From: an uncultured Clostridium sp.
GTDB taxonomy: Bacteria > Bacillota > Clostridia > TANB77 > CAG-508
Reading direction: 5' to 3'
NCBI GenBank assembly: GCA_948436975.1
Contig: CAOJJB010000002.1
Span: 1-64,000, forward strand
Length of the DNA stretch: 64,000 nucleotides
Positions 54,704 to 64,000 of this stretch are shown here, one piece after another (the first letter of the stretch is position 1; each line of letters begins with the position of its first letter). The notes beneath the pieces are model-generated. The model saw nothing but the letters and a program-made list of their open reading frames with translations. It was not told the DNA's origin and searched no databases. A program made the position numbers and the translations under genes.

Positions 54704-56836
54704 CTGAAAGGTATAGATGATCCACAAAACTCTAACTTTAGATATAATGTAATAATAGCAATAGTATATGTAATAGGAATAATAATATTAATTAGGTTAT
54801 TTAGTCTGCAAATAGTAAATGGAGCAGAATACAGAGAAACATCAAACACAAAATTAGCAAGAGAAGGAACAATAGAAGCAGCAAGAGGAAGTATATTAGA
54901 TAGAAGTGGAAATGTATTAGTAAGCACAGAAATGGACTTTTCATTAGAAATGTATAAATCGAAAACAGATGATGATCAACTAAACAACTCAATATCACTT
55001 ATGACAGCAATATTAGAAAACAATGGAAACGAATATGTAGATACATTTCCAATAAGTATAGAACCATTTGAATATCACTTTAACTCACCAGAAGAACTAT
55101 CAGAATGGAAGAAAAAATATAAAATTCCAGAAGCCGCATCACCAGAAGAAGCCTTTTATCTATTTAGAGATAAATATAATATAAAAAGTGAAGATGTAAA
55201 AGAAATAAGAAGAATTTTATCAATAAGATATGCAATCACAACAATAGGTTATTCTACAACAAGATCAATAGAAATAGCAGAAAAAATCTCAAGAAACAGT
55301 GCAGTACAATTACAAGAAAATTCTCAAAAACTAACAGGAATAAATATAGTAGTAGAACCAATAAGAATTTATCATACAGGAAATTTAGCATCACATATTT
55401 TAGGATATATGGGAAGATATTCAAAAGAAGATCAAGACGAATTAACATCAGAAGGAGATAACCACAAATATGCACCAGATGATAAAGTAGGAAAAACAGG
55501 AATAGAAAAAGTTTTTGAAAAATATTTAAGAGGAGAAGACGGAAAAAAACAAATAGATATGTCTGTTGATGGAACAGTAACAGGAGAATATACCTCACAA
55601 GAAGCAATAGGAGGAGTAGATGTAGTTCTTACAATAGATGCAAATTTACAAAGAATAGCAGAAGATGCATTAGAAAGAAATATAATTAAAATTAGAGAAG
55701 GAGGATTTGGAACAGCTTTTCCAGCAGAAACAGGAGCAGTAGTAGTTACAAATGTAAAAACAGGAGAAGTATTAGCAATGGCTAGTTATCCAGATTATGA
55801 TCCATCACTATTTTATAATGGAATTTCACAAGAACAATATAATGCATATAGTTCTGTAAATGCATTTTATAATAGAGCAGCACAAGGAGTATATCCGCCA
55901 GGATCAATATTTAAAATGGTTACAGCAATAGCAGCACTAGAAACAGGAGTTATATCACCAACAGATACAGTAAATGATAATGGAAGATATATAGTTTCAA
56001 ATGATCCAAATTATAAAAATCCAGCATGTTGGTATTTTAATGATTATGGCAGAGGACATGGAAGACTAAATGTATCTGGAGCCTTAATGAAATCTTGTAA
56101 CTATTATTTCTTTGATGTAAGTAATAGAATGGGAATAGATGCATTAAATGTATATGCAGATTATTTTGGATTAGGAAGAAGAACAGGAATAGAACTAATA
56201 GAAAATACAGGAACAGTAGCATCAAAAGCAGAGGCAGAAAAAAGAGGAGAAGTATGGTCAAAAGCGTATACAGCATCAGCATCAATAGGACAGAGTTATA
56301 ACTCATTTACACCAGTACAAATGTCAAAATATATATCTATGGTAGCCAATGGAGGACACCCAATAGATTTAAGCATAGTAAAAAATGTTATAAACTCAAA
56401 TGGTTCACAAGTATCAAAAGAAGAACTAAATGAATATGTAAATAAAAAATTAAGCAGAGAAACAGTAATTACAGAAGATAAAAACATAAATCCAGAAACA
56501 ATAACAGCAGTAAGAGAAGGAATGAAATCAGTTGCAGAAGAAGAAGGAGGAACAGCCTACTCAATATTTAGAGATTTTGAAATAGAGTTAGGAGGAAAAA
56601 CAGGTTCAGCCGAACTTTCAAACAGCAAAACATCAAAAGATGTAATAGCATGGTTTGCAGGATTTGCACCATATGATGATCCAGAAATATCAATAGTTGT
56701 TATGGTTGAAAAAGGAGGACATGGATATTATACAGCAGAGGTTGTAAAAGAGATAATGTTAGAATATTTCGGAATGAATATGAAAGAAATAGTTGAAGAT
56801 ATGTCTGCTACAACTGAAATAGAATCTTTTATGTAG
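54704..56836 (+). CDS. mrdA: Penicillin-binding protein 2, CTG start
   Basis: Elongasome transpeptidase. The reading frame before the first ATG (54932) encodes the essential anchor and pedestal, so the start lies upstream; CTG 54704 follows AAAGAAGGTG with a five-base spacer and no ATG/GTG/TTG fits. N-terminal anchor (VIIAIVYVIGIIILIRLFSL), EAARGSILDRSGNVL, then the transpeptidase domain with PPGSIFKMVTA (SxxK), KSCNYYF (SxN) and LGGKTGSAE (KTG). 710 aa. Confidence 0.88.
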   Translation: MKGIDDPQNSNFRYNVIIAIVYVIGIIILIRLFSLQIVNGAEYRETSNTKLAREGTIEAARGSILDRSGNVLVSTEMDFSLEMYKSKTDDDQLNNSISLMTAILENNGNEYVDTFPISIEPFEYHFNSPEELSEWKKKYKIPEAASPEEAFYLFRDKYNIKSEDVKEIRRILSIRYAITTIGYSTTRSIEIAEKISRNSAVQLQENSQKLTGINIVVEPIRIYHTGNLASHILGYMGRYSKEDQDELTSEGDNHKYAPDDKVGKTGIEKVFEKYLRGEDGKKQIDMSVDGTVTGEYTSQEAIGGVDVVLTIDANLQRIAEDALERNIIKIREGGFGTAFPAETGAVVVTNVKTGEVLAMASYPDYDPSLFYNGISQEQYNAYSSVNAFYNRAAQGVYPPGSIFKMVTAIAALETGVISPTDTVNDNGRYIVSNDPNYKNPACWYFNDYGRGHGRLNVSGALMKSCNYYFFDVSNRMGIDALNVYADYFGLGRRTGIELIENTGTVASKAEAEKRGEVWSKAYTASASIGQSYNSFTPVQMSKYISMVANGGHPIDLSIVKNVINSNGSQVSKEELNEYVNKKLSRETVITEDKNINPETITAVREGMKSVAEEEGGTAYSIFRDFEIELGGKTGSAELSNSKTSKDVIAWFAGFAPYDDPEISIVVMVEKGGHGYYTAEVVKEIMLEYFGMNMKEIVEDMSATTEIESFM

Positions 56837-56854
56837 AAAAAAAGGAGGAACAAA

Positions 56855-57460
56855 ATGTTTAACAACATAAAAATCAGCCAAACTACAAATGAGATAATAT
56901 TAAATGTTAGTGTTATTGCAGACATTAATGAAATATTACAAGAATTACAAATAAAACTTCCAAAATTAAAAGACTTTTATCAAACATCTACAATTCCAAT
57001 AAGAGTTACAGGAAGACTTTTTGCAGAAACAGAAGCAGAAAAATTAAGAACAATGATAAATAGAGAAATAAAGGTAAGAATAAATTTTGATGATGTTTCA
57101 GAACTTTTGGGATTACATGCTATAAAACAAACTTTTGAAATAGACACAGAAATTTCGGAAACAAAATTTATACAAAGTTCTTTAAGATGTGGAAGAAGGG
57201 AAGAATACTCAGGAAGCTTAGTAATATGTGGAGATGTTAATGCAGGAGCAGAAATCATTGCAGGTGGGAATATAATGGTATTAGGTGCATTAAGAGGTTT
57301 AGCACATGCAGGAGCAAATGGAAATACAAAAGCTATAATATCTGCAAACTGTATAGATGTTACACAAATAAGAATAGCGAATTTAGTTACAGAAGTTTCC
57401 AAAAAAACGGATAAATGCCCAATATGTAAAATTGAAGATAATAAAATAATAGTATCTTAA
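56855..57460 (+). CDS. minC: Septum site-determining protein MinC
   Basis: The product is 201 aa. ATG follows AAAGGAGGAACAAA. The N-terminal domain is diverged; the C-terminal beta-helix is clear: TKFIQSSLRCGRREEYSGSL, VICGDVNAGAEIIAGGNIMV, LGALRGLAHAGANGN. It ends with a small CPIC motif. MinC blocks FtsZ away from midcell; minD/minE are not in the window. Confidence 0.88.
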   Translation: MFNNIKISQTTNEIILNVSVIADINEILQELQIKLPKLKDFYQTSTIPIRVTGRLFAETEAEKLRTMINREIKVRINFDDVSELLGLHAIKQTFEIDTEISETKFIQSSLRCGRREEYSGSLVICGDVNAGAEIIAGGNIMVLGALRGLAHAGANGNTKAIISANCIDVTQIRIANLVTEVSKKTDKCPICKIEDNKIIVS

Positions 57461-57837
57461 AATATAAGTAAAAATAAGGTTATGATTAATATAAAATCAT
57501 AATCTTTTTTATTTTCTCCAAAAAAATTAAATCCCATATTCATATCTTCCATAACGCTTAATAAATTAGCTATTTTAATATATTGTTCTAGTTTTTCTTT
57601 CTTCTCATCTTCAAGATAAGGCTTTAAAGAATGTAAAAGTTGGTTTCTAGGACAGTTTTGGTTTTTATTCATTTTAGATATAATGTCTTTTATTTTTAAA
57701 ATAGTTTCCATATCAAGTAAAAAGTCGGAATTTTCAGCAGGTGGAGGATTACCACCTGCTATACTACTTAGGTCTATGTTTTTGTCTTTTAAAATATCTG
57801 AAAACTTATTTATAACTTCTGAAAAATCTTCATTCAT
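57457..57837 (-). CDS. Clostridial protein of unknown function
   Basis: The product is 126 aa. The N-terminal part is acidic with GGNPPPAENSDFLLDMETIL, then helical (NQLLHSLKPYLEDEKKEKLE, IKIANLLSVMEDM). The final ten residues (ILIITLFLLIF) are encoded by the terminator hairpin. Convergent with minC; coupled to the small gene upstream. Confidence 0.6.
   Translation of the reverse strand: MNEDFSEVINKFSDILKDKNIDLSSIAGGNPPPAENSDFLLDMETILKIKDIISKMNKNQNCPRNQLLHSLKPYLEDEKKEKLEQYIKIANLLSVMEDMNMGFNFFGENKKDYDFILIITLFLLIF
57475..57510. terminator. Bidirectional terminator, overlapping a coding end
   Basis: AAGGTTATGATT (57476-57487) pairs with AATCATAATCTT (57495-57506), one wobble, followed by TTTT. 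It ends the minC transcript and also encodes the last residues of the convergent gene. Confidence 0.8.
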
Positions 57838-57838
57838 A

Positions 57839-57973
57839 TTATTTATTATCCTCTTTTGTTTTTATATTTGAATTTTCTAAAATCTGTTGAGCTTTATAAA
57901 TGTTTTTTTCTAATTCTTCCTTATCCATTTTAGAAATGGCAGAAAGAAGTTTGTTAATATCCATATTATTCAA
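57839..57973 (-). CDS. Small helical protein, TTG start
   Basis: A 44-aa ORF starts at TTG 57973 behind AAGGGAGGTAGCAC and ends at 57839, one base before the next gene. The product MNNMDINKLLSAISKMDKEE is helical and charged. Coupled to the 57457-57837 gene. Confidence 0.55.
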   Translation of the reverse strand: MNNMDINKLLSAISKMDKEELEKNIYKAQQILENSNIKTKEDNK

Positions 57974-58324
57974 AGTGCTACCTCCCTTATACTATATTAA
58001 TATCAATATATGCAAATAAAAGCAAAAAGTTGCAATTATATTACAAAATTTATTAAAAAATTAAATTTATTTACGCATATAAGGGATATAGAAATTGTTT
58101 CTTAAAAAAATTAAAAAAGTAATAAAAACTTTATATTTTAAGACTAAAACCTTCAAAAAGAACCTCCGTAAAAGGTTAGAAAGTAAAATCTTGAAAGTGT
58201 ATCTAAATGGGTATTTTTGGCTATTGATTTCCTAGAAAAAATGAGTAAAATTATACTTATAAAAGAAGTAGTAAATAAAGATACTATGACTAAAAGTTAC
58301 TATTTTTAAGGAGAAGTTAAGATT
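57974..58324. other. Non-coding stretch upstream of the giant surface gene
   Basis: About 350 bases. AAAAATGAGTAAAATTATAC near 58240 could contain a weak -10, and TAAGGAGAAGTTAAGATT is the ribosome site of the next gene. ACCTTC/AAGGTT-type pairing near 58150-58180 is weak. Otherwise I see nothing. Confidence 0.4.
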
Positions 58325-61300
58325 ATGTGTAAAAACAAAGTTCTAGAAAAATTGTTAGCAATAATCCTAATATTTACACTAACTTTTGCAAATTTTGCAT
58401 TTATAACAAAGAGTTATGCATCAAGCTTTGCAGAAGCTTTATTTGGTGCCTCAAATGATACAGGTAGCAAAAGTGTTGACTTTGATGCTTATTTTGAAAT
58501 TGAAGGAGAACATGCAACTTCAATTTTAAGTGATGTAAATAACAAAGAGTTATTTATTAATATGAGTTTAAAAGTCAAAGATAAAGGATATTTAAAAGAT
58601 GCTAAAATTGGAATTGTTGAAGCAGAAGAAGGAAAAGGTGTGAACTTTGATATTAGAGAAAATTTTAAAGAAGAAACACAAATAACAGAAATTGAAGAAA
58701 TTGATAAAAAAGATCAAGAGGAAGTAGAAACAAATTCAATAAATCAAGAAAATGCTAATAATGAAAATATTTCAGAAAATGAGGAAAAAACAAATCAAGA
58801 AGAAAATGAGGAAGAGAAAACAGAAAATGAAGTAAAAGAAGAAGTAGATGAAGAGAAGAATGAGAAAGAAAATGTAAATAATGAAAACCAAGAAAATGAA
58901 TTAGAACTTCAAAATCAAGAAAATGTAGAAGAGGTAAAAGGAATTTCTGAAATTGAAAATCAAGAAGAAAAAACAGTTGAAGAATTAATTGAAGAGCAAG
59001 ATCATTTAGAAAGTTTTGAAGATAATACATTTTATTTAAATCAAATTACTGGTACATCAGAAATGAAACTTCAAGTGCCAATAGAATATAAAAATGAACA
59101 ATATGTAAATGAAGAAAAAGTATTAGGAGATGCTTTAATTGTATTTAGTGGTACATATGTAAATAATAAAGGTGATGAAGTAGAAGTATCAAAACAAGTA
59201 AAATTAAATGTAGGATGGAAAGATGAGAGAAAAGTAGAATTAGAAACACAAGCAACAAAATATATAAACTATGGAGAAGGAGTAATTCTACAAACATTAG
59301 AAAGAATAGATAATAGTGCAAAAGAAAACACATTACCAGTAAAAACAACAGAACTAGATATAGAAGTGCCAGTATTAAAACAAGCAAAACCAAGTAAAAT
59401 AACAGTAGTAGCAAATACTACAAAAGGAACAAATGGAAAAGAAACTTCAGAAGTAACTTTTGATGATAGTAATTGGGTATATAATGAACAAGAAAACAAA
59501 TTAAAAATACAAGTAAATAACGAAAAACAAAAAGTAGAAATTAATAATAATGAAAAAGATTTTATACAAGATGAAGAAAAAGAGAAAATAGAAGAAGAAA
59601 GATATTACAATGGTTCTGGAATAGATGAATTTTTAGTAACTTACACATATGATAAATTAGAAGTCGGAGAAGAAACATTAGAAGCGAATTCAAAAGCAGA
59701 AGTAAAAATGACAACAATAAGTGGAGAAGAAAATGAAAATAACCAAAATGTAGTAACAACAAATAAAGAATATAAATACGAATTATCAGAAACAACAGGA
59801 GATATAGTATCATTAAATATAGAAAATAAAGCAAAACAAATAAGTAAAGCATATACATATGTAAATTATAATAATGAAGGAAAATATGAAATAGAAATGC
59901 CATCAGAAATGGTAGTAAATATATCATATAAAGATTTAGTAGAAGGTATACAAGTAGTAGATGAAGAACATACATATGTAGATAAAAATGGAGAAATAAT
60001 ACCAAATAATGATATATATTATAAAAAAATAAATATATCAAAACAGAACTTTGAAAAAATACTAGGACAAGATGGAGAAATTAGACTAAAAGATGAAAAA
60101 GGTAATGTATTTTTTGTAATAAACAAAGATACAAAAGTAGATGATAAAGGAAATATAGAATTAATATTTGAACAAAAATATTCTAAAATTATTTTTGAAA
60201 CAACAAAACCAATAGGAGAAGGAAACCTAGTAATAAGTACAATAAAGGCAACAAGTAATCCAAGTATAGATAAAGAGCAATATACAGATTTAGAAAAAAT
60301 AAAAAGCAAAACAAGTATAAAAGCAAACTATAATTATGTAGAAGGAATAGTAAATGCAGGAGAAATAGAAACAGAAGAAAAATTACTTGACACAACAACA
60401 GGTGCAAATTTAGTAATAGATAGAGAAAGCTTATCAACAGTAGAAGAAAACAAAGATGTAGAGATGAGAATAGAATTAAACAATGCAAAAGAAACATCAG
60501 ATATATATGGAGATTCACATTTTGAGATAGAATTTCCAGAAAATATAGAAAATATAAATGTAACTAATTTAAGCTTATTGTATGGAGAAGGGCTAGAGTT
60601 ACAACCTGGAGAAATAGATGGAAGAACAATAAAAATAGATTTATCAGGAAAACAAGAAGGTATAAATTCAGGAGTATTAACAAATGGAACAAACATAGTA
60701 TTAAATGCAAATATAAAAGTAAATTTATTTGCACCAGCAAAATCAGAACAAATAAAATTAAGATATACAAATAGTGAAGCAACAAACTATGTAGATGAAG
60801 GATACAAAGAAGTAGGAATATCTTATTCAGCACCAACAGGATTAGTAGCAGTAAATAGTATATCAAATTATAATAATGAAGGAACAATAACAACATCAGT
60901 AAGACAAGGTAAAAAAGAAGGAATAATACCAGTATATGGAGAAACAAGAACAGCACAAAACGAAATAATAGTAATGAACAACAATAATAACACAGTAAGT
61001 AATATGTCAATACTAGGAAGAATACCATATGCAGGAGTAAAAGATTTACAAACAGGAGAAGAATTAGGAACAACTTTAGATAGTAAATTAGTAAATGGAA
61101 TAGTAGGAAATGAAAGAAACAGAGGAGAATTCATAGTATACTATTCAGAAAATGGAGAAGCAACAAAAGACTTAAATTCACAAGAAAATGGATGGATACA
61201 AAATCCACAAAATTTGGAAAATATAAAATCTTATTTAATAGTACCAGTAGATGAAAATTATAGTATGGAAAAAAATGAAATTTTAAGATTTTCATATAAT

Positions 61301-63748
61301 TATGTAATGCCTGAAAATTTAAAACATAATGAATATTTTTACGGAACTTTTGGAGTTTATTATAGAAATAATTCAGAAGTTGCTAAAACAAATGAATTTG
61401 AAGTAGCAGATTTAGTTGGTTTAACTACTGGTGTTGGGCCTGAACTTAAATTAACAGTTACTCCTAGTAAAGAACAAGTAAAAGAGTATGAAGAATTTGC
61501 TTTAAATGTTCTTATAGAAAATGTTGGAGAAGTTAGAGCAGAAAATATAAATGTAGAATATTTTTTAAAGAGCAAAGCTATGATATCTAGATTTGAAGCA
61601 AATAAAGAAGGAGTTACATCTGAAAATGTATTAAAAAAATATTTTGAACCATATGGTACAGTCGAAAAAGAGAAAGCTGTAACAAATTTTAAATTACCAA
61701 ATTTAGAAGTTGGTGATAGTATAGAATTAAAAATTTATTTAACAGTATTTCAATTAGGAACAAATACATATTTTAAAGATGGTCAATTAATTGTAGAAAA
61801 TTTACAAACAGATTATATAGAACCAGAAATAACATTAACAGCAACTGATTTAGGAATAGAATTATTTAATAAATCAAAAGTAGAAGTAAAACCAGCAGAA
61901 TTGTATATTTTTGAACATTATACAAGTACATCAGATATAGAAAAAGCAGGAAATGAAATAACACTTAACATAAGAGTAGAAAATAAAAATGCAAATAATA
62001 GTATGAATAATGTAATAATATCAAAAACAATACCAAAAGAATTTACTTTAGTAAATGCAACAGAGGGATACAATTATGATGAAGCTTCAAGAGTTTTACA
62101 ATGGAATATAGCTAGTTTAGAGAAAAAACAGGATAAATCTTTTAAAGTAACATTAAGAGTTAATGAATTAGATGAAAATTTAGTAGAAAAAAATGTAACA
62201 ACAGACACAACAGTAAAAGCTGATAATACAGATATATATACATCTAATAGTAATTCAATATATATAGCAAGACCAGTACTTGTAATAACTCAAACAAGTA
62301 GTAATGAAAGTACATATGTAAAAGAAGGAGAAACTTTAAAATATACATATATGGTAAGAAATGAAGGAAAAGCAACAGCTACTTTTGTAAACTTATCTGA
62401 AATAGTACCAGAAGGAATTGGTATTACAAAAATTAATTATAAAATAGATAATATAGAAACAAATAAAGAAGGATTAATGAGAGATAATGTAAAAATAACA
62501 ACTCATATATCTCCAGGATCAGAATTATTAGTAAATTTAGAAGCAGTAGCTTTAAGTTTAGATGGAGCACAAGAAAAAACAGTTTCAAATTATGCAACAG
62601 TAAATTCAAAAGAAACAAAAGAAATAAAAAGCAATTCTATAACTCATATAGTAGAAGCATTAGATAATAATACTAATAGAGTAGATGAAGAACCAGGTAT
62701 ATATACTCTAACAGAAGATAATATACAAAAAACTTACAAAATATCTGGACTAGCATGGTTAGATAGTAATAAAGATGGTATGAGAAGTAATGATGAAGAA
62801 TTATTTAGTGGAGTAGTAGTAAAATTAATTGATAGTACAACAGGAGTTATACAAGATACACTAACAACAGATACAAATGGAGAATATGTATTTACAGGAA
62901 TAAAAAATGGAACATATTTAATAGTATTTGAATATGACAATAAAAAATATACTGTTACAACATACCAAAAAGATGGAATAGCAAGTAATGTAAATTCAGA
63001 TGCAGTTTTAACAACTATAAGTCAAGAAGGAAAAGAACAAGAAGGAGCAGTAACAGATATAATAAAAGTTGAAAATGGAAGTGTTTCAAATATAGATATT
63101 GGCTTAAACTTAATAAATATTTTTGATTTAAAACTAGATAAAACAATATCAAAAGTTATGGTACAAACTTCAAAAGAAACAGTAACAGAAAATTATAATA
63201 ATGTAAGTTTAGCAAAAGCTGAAATAGCATCTAAATATTTATCAGGTGCAACAGTATATGTAGAATATACAATAATAGTATCAAATATAGGAGATATTTC
63301 AGGATATGCTAAAAAAATAGTTGACTATATACCAAATGGAATGACATTTAATTCAGCATTAGATGTAAATTCAGGTTGGTATACAGGAACAGATGGAAAC
63401 TTATATAGTGAAGCTCTGCAAGATAAAGAATTAAAATCAGGTGAGAGTGCAACAGTTAAATTAATTTTATCTAAACAAATGACAGAAGAAAATACAGGAA
63501 TAGTAAATAATTTAGCAGAAATTTATGAAGATTATAATACATATGGAATTACAGATAAAAATTCAACACCAGGAAATAAAGTTCAAAGTGAAAACGATTT
63601 AGGTTCAGCAGATGTAATTATATCTATAAAAACAGGTGAAGTATTTATATATATTTCTGTTATAGTAACAAGTATTTTATTAGGAAGTATAGTAATATTT
63701 ATAACTTATAATAAGCTTTCAATAGCAAAAAGAAAGAAGGTGATCTAA
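58325..63748 (+). CDS. Giant surface protein with DUF11-like and SdrD-B-like domains
   Basis: The product is 1807 aa. Signal peptide (LLAIILIFTLTFANFAFITK) at the N terminus. A very acidic E/N-rich stretch lies at about 120-240. Long beta-rich repeats follow, including DUF11-type units (LKLTVTPSKEQVKEYEEFAL, ELYIFEHYTSTSDIEKAGNE, PVLVITQTSSNESTYVKEGE, DLKLDKTISKVMV). An SdrD-B-like domain lies near 1475-1560 (GLAWLDSNKDGMRSNDEELF, DTNGEYVFTGIKNGTYLIVF). One C-terminal membrane segment (VIVTSILLGSIVIFITYNKL) with a basic tail anchors it without LPXTG. No in-frame CGG in 5.4 kb. Confidence 0.8.
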   Translation: MCKNKVLEKLLAIILIFTLTFANFAFITKSYASSFAEALFGASNDTGSKSVDFDAYFEIEGEHATSILSDVNNKELFINMSLKVKDKGYLKDAKIGIVEAEEGKGVNFDIRENFKEETQITEIEEIDKKDQEEVETNSINQENANNENISENEEKTNQEENEEEKTENEVKEEVDEEKNEKENVNNENQENELELQNQENVEEVKGISEIENQEEKTVEELIEEQDHLESFEDNTFYLNQITGTSEMKLQVPIEYKNEQYVNEEKVLGDALIVFSGTYVNNKGDEVEVSKQVKLNVGWKDERKVELETQATKYINYGEGVILQTLERIDNSAKENTLPVKTTELDIEVPVLKQAKPSKITVVANTTKGTNGKETSEVTFDDSNWVYNEQENKLKIQVNNEKQKVEINNNEKDFIQDEEKEKIEEERYYNGSGIDEFLVTYTYDKLEVGEETLEANSKAEVKMTTISGEENENNQNVVTTNKEYKYELSETTGDIVSLNIENKAKQISKAYTYVNYNNEGKYEIEMPSEMVVNISYKDLVEGIQVVDEEHTYVDKNGEIIPNNDIYYKKINISKQNFEKILGQDGEIRLKDEKGNVFFVINKDTKVDDKGNIELIFEQKYSKIIFETTKPIGEGNLVISTIKATSNPSIDKEQYTDLEKIKSKTSIKANYNYVEGIVNAGEIETEEKLLDTTTGANLVIDRESLSTVEENKDVEMRIELNNAKETSDIYGDSHFEIEFPENIENINVTNLSLLYGEGLELQPGEIDGRTIKIDLSGKQEGINSGVLTNGTNIVLNANIKVNLFAPAKSEQIKLRYTNSEATNYVDEGYKEVGISYSAPTGLVAVNSISNYNNEGTITTSVRQGKKEGIIPVYGETRTAQNEIIVMNNNNNTVSNMSILGRIPYAGVKDLQTGEELGTTLDSKLVNGIVGNERNRGEFIVYYSENGEATKDLNSQENGWIQNPQNLENIKSYLIVPVDENYSMEKNEILRFSYNYVMPENLKHNEYFYGTFGVYYRNNSEVAKTNEFEVADLVGLTTGVGPELKLTVTPSKEQVKEYEEFALNVLIENVGEVRAENINVEYFLKSKAMISRFEANKEGVTSENVLKKYFEPYGTVEKEKAVTNFKLPNLEVGDSIELKIYLTVFQLGTNTYFKDGQLIVENLQTDYIEPEITLTATDLGIELFNKSKVEVKPAELYIFEHYTSTSDIEKAGNEITLNIRVENKNANNSMNNVIISKTIPKEFTLVNATEGYNYDEASRVLQWNIASLEKKQDKSFKVTLRVNELDENLVEKNVTTDTTVKADNTDIYTSNSNSIYIARPVLVITQTSSNESTYVKEGETLKYTYMVRNEGKATATFVNLSEIVPEGIGITKINYKIDNIETNKEGLMRDNVKITTHISPGSELLVNLEAVALSLDGAQEKTVSNYATVNSKETKEIKSNSITHIVEALDNNTNRVDEEPGIYTLTEDNIQKTYKISGLAWLDSNKDGMRSNDEELFSGVVVKLIDSTTGVIQDTLTTDTNGEYVFTGIKNGTYLIVFEYDNKKYTVTTYQKDGIASNVNSDAVLTTISQEGKEQEGAVTDIIKVENGSVSNIDIGLNLINIFDLKLDKTISKVMVQTSKETVTENYNNVSLAKAEIASKYLSGATVYVEYTIIVSNIGDISGYAKKIVDYIPNGMTFNSALDVNSGWYTGTDGNLYSEALQDKELKSGESATVKLILSKQMTEENTGIVNNLAEIYEDYNTYGITDKNSTPGNKVQSENDLGSADVIISIKTGEVFIYISVIVTSILLGSIVIFITYNKLSIAKRKKVI

Positions 63749-63749
63749 T

Positions 63750-64000
63750 ATGGAAAAAAGAATATTAAATAAAATTATAATTACATTTATAATTATAATT
63801 TCTGTATTAGGAATTACTTCTAGAATTTTTGCAGGACTTGATGATCATGAACATTTTAAAACAGGAGAAAATACAGAAGAATATATAGGAACTACACCAG
63901 AGTGGAGTGGATTAGGAGAAAATGATGGAATAATAACTAGAGAAGGTGGAACTACTAAAAACGCTGTAAATGTTGTTTATGATGATGGAGAAACAGAAGT
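63750..64000 (+). CDS. Secreted protein, N-terminal part (runs off the window)
   Basis: ATG 63750 follows AGAAAGAAGGTGATCTAAT, two bases after the giant gene, so the two are co-transcribed. A signal peptide (IIITFIIIISVLGITSRIFA) is followed by LDDHEHFKTGENTEEYIG and a Gly-rich stretch. The 3' end lies beyond 64000. Likely a secreted partner of the surface protein. Confidence 0.7.
   Translation, partial: MEKRILNKIIITFIIIISVLGITSRIFAGLDDHEHFKTGENTEEYIGTTPEWSGLGENDGIITREGGTTKNAVNVVYDDGETE

Noticed and set aside
53554-61073. Long leucine-rich minus-strand ORFs opposite mreC, PBP2 and the giant surface gene
   Set aside because: They are antisense shadows of AT-rich plus-strand genes, without ribosome sites.
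1-64000. CRISPR arrays, rRNA genes, insertion sequences with transposase
   Set aside because: No regularly spaced repeats, no rRNA motifs and no DDE or HUH transposase ORF were seen.

Overview
Origin and host. The window is very AT-rich and has Firmicutes-type ribosome binding sites. It carries DUF4321-radC-mreC-mreD-PBP2-minC, a MecA adaptor and CotF-like coat proteins, which points to an uncultured anaerobic Clostridia lineage. About 1-43.75 kb is the right part of an integrative conjugative element (ICE); its left end and integrase lie outside. About 43.76-64 kb is host chromosome. The junction is a 45-nt 3' half of a tRNA (43712-43756, Lys-CUU-like), still followed by the tRNA terminator.

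ICE layout. 93-1130 (-): three small genes. 1131-1666: a control region with a promoter, four consecutive perfect hairpins and a strong terminator. 1667-15043 (+): DNA-processing operon with a Gp3-like recombination directionality factor, an SMC/Rad50-like ATPase, two bS6-type proteins, SSB, PcfK, PcfJ, an ArdC-like antirestriction protein and a CHC2 primase. 15143-19956 (+): lipoprotein module of lgt, lspA, an attenuator-like leader, three lipoproteins and a membrane protein. 20050-25090: regulators (HTH proteins, a receiver, ECF sigma/anti-sigma, a Spo0A-like protein), plus a GC-richer cassette bounded by 17-bp inverted repeats. 25234-43467 (-): S1-domain protein, VirD4, accessory genes, SpoVG, a thioester/Cna-B adhesin, sortase, and the type IV secretion core (M23 hydrolase, VirB6, VirB4, PrgI, VirB2), ending with a replication-type HTH protein.

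Main finding. Ten ICE genes look broken into ORF fragments, but every break sits at an in-frame CGG codon. I count 22 such codons: eight in virB4, five in virD4, two in the directionality factor, and one each in the SMC ATPase, primase, lgt, the wHTH gene at 29865, the adhesin, the M23 hydrolase and virB6. Skipping the C, or reading CGGN as one four-base codon, rebuilds a full-length family member each time and puts glycine where the family needs it (Walker A of VirD4, the DPKGE motif, PLGQAIGR of Lgt). I found no native ICE or host gene here with an in-frame CGG read as Arg. CGG is used as Arg only in two GC-richer foreign cargo genes. This pattern fits systematic +1 frameshifting or natural quadruplet decoding of CGG (CGGN read as Gly) in an element whose host avoids the codon. 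No decoding tRNA is visible in the window. The ICE also carries translation-type proteins (bS6, a bS6-like protein and an S1-domain protein).

Host part. Two CotF-type genes, a SEC-C protein, an M23 peptidase, a type II restriction-modification pair, an HTH protein, a foreign lipoprotein gene, mecA, the radC-mreCD-PBP2-minC operon behind a near-consensus promoter, and a 1807-residue surface protein followed by a partial secreted protein.
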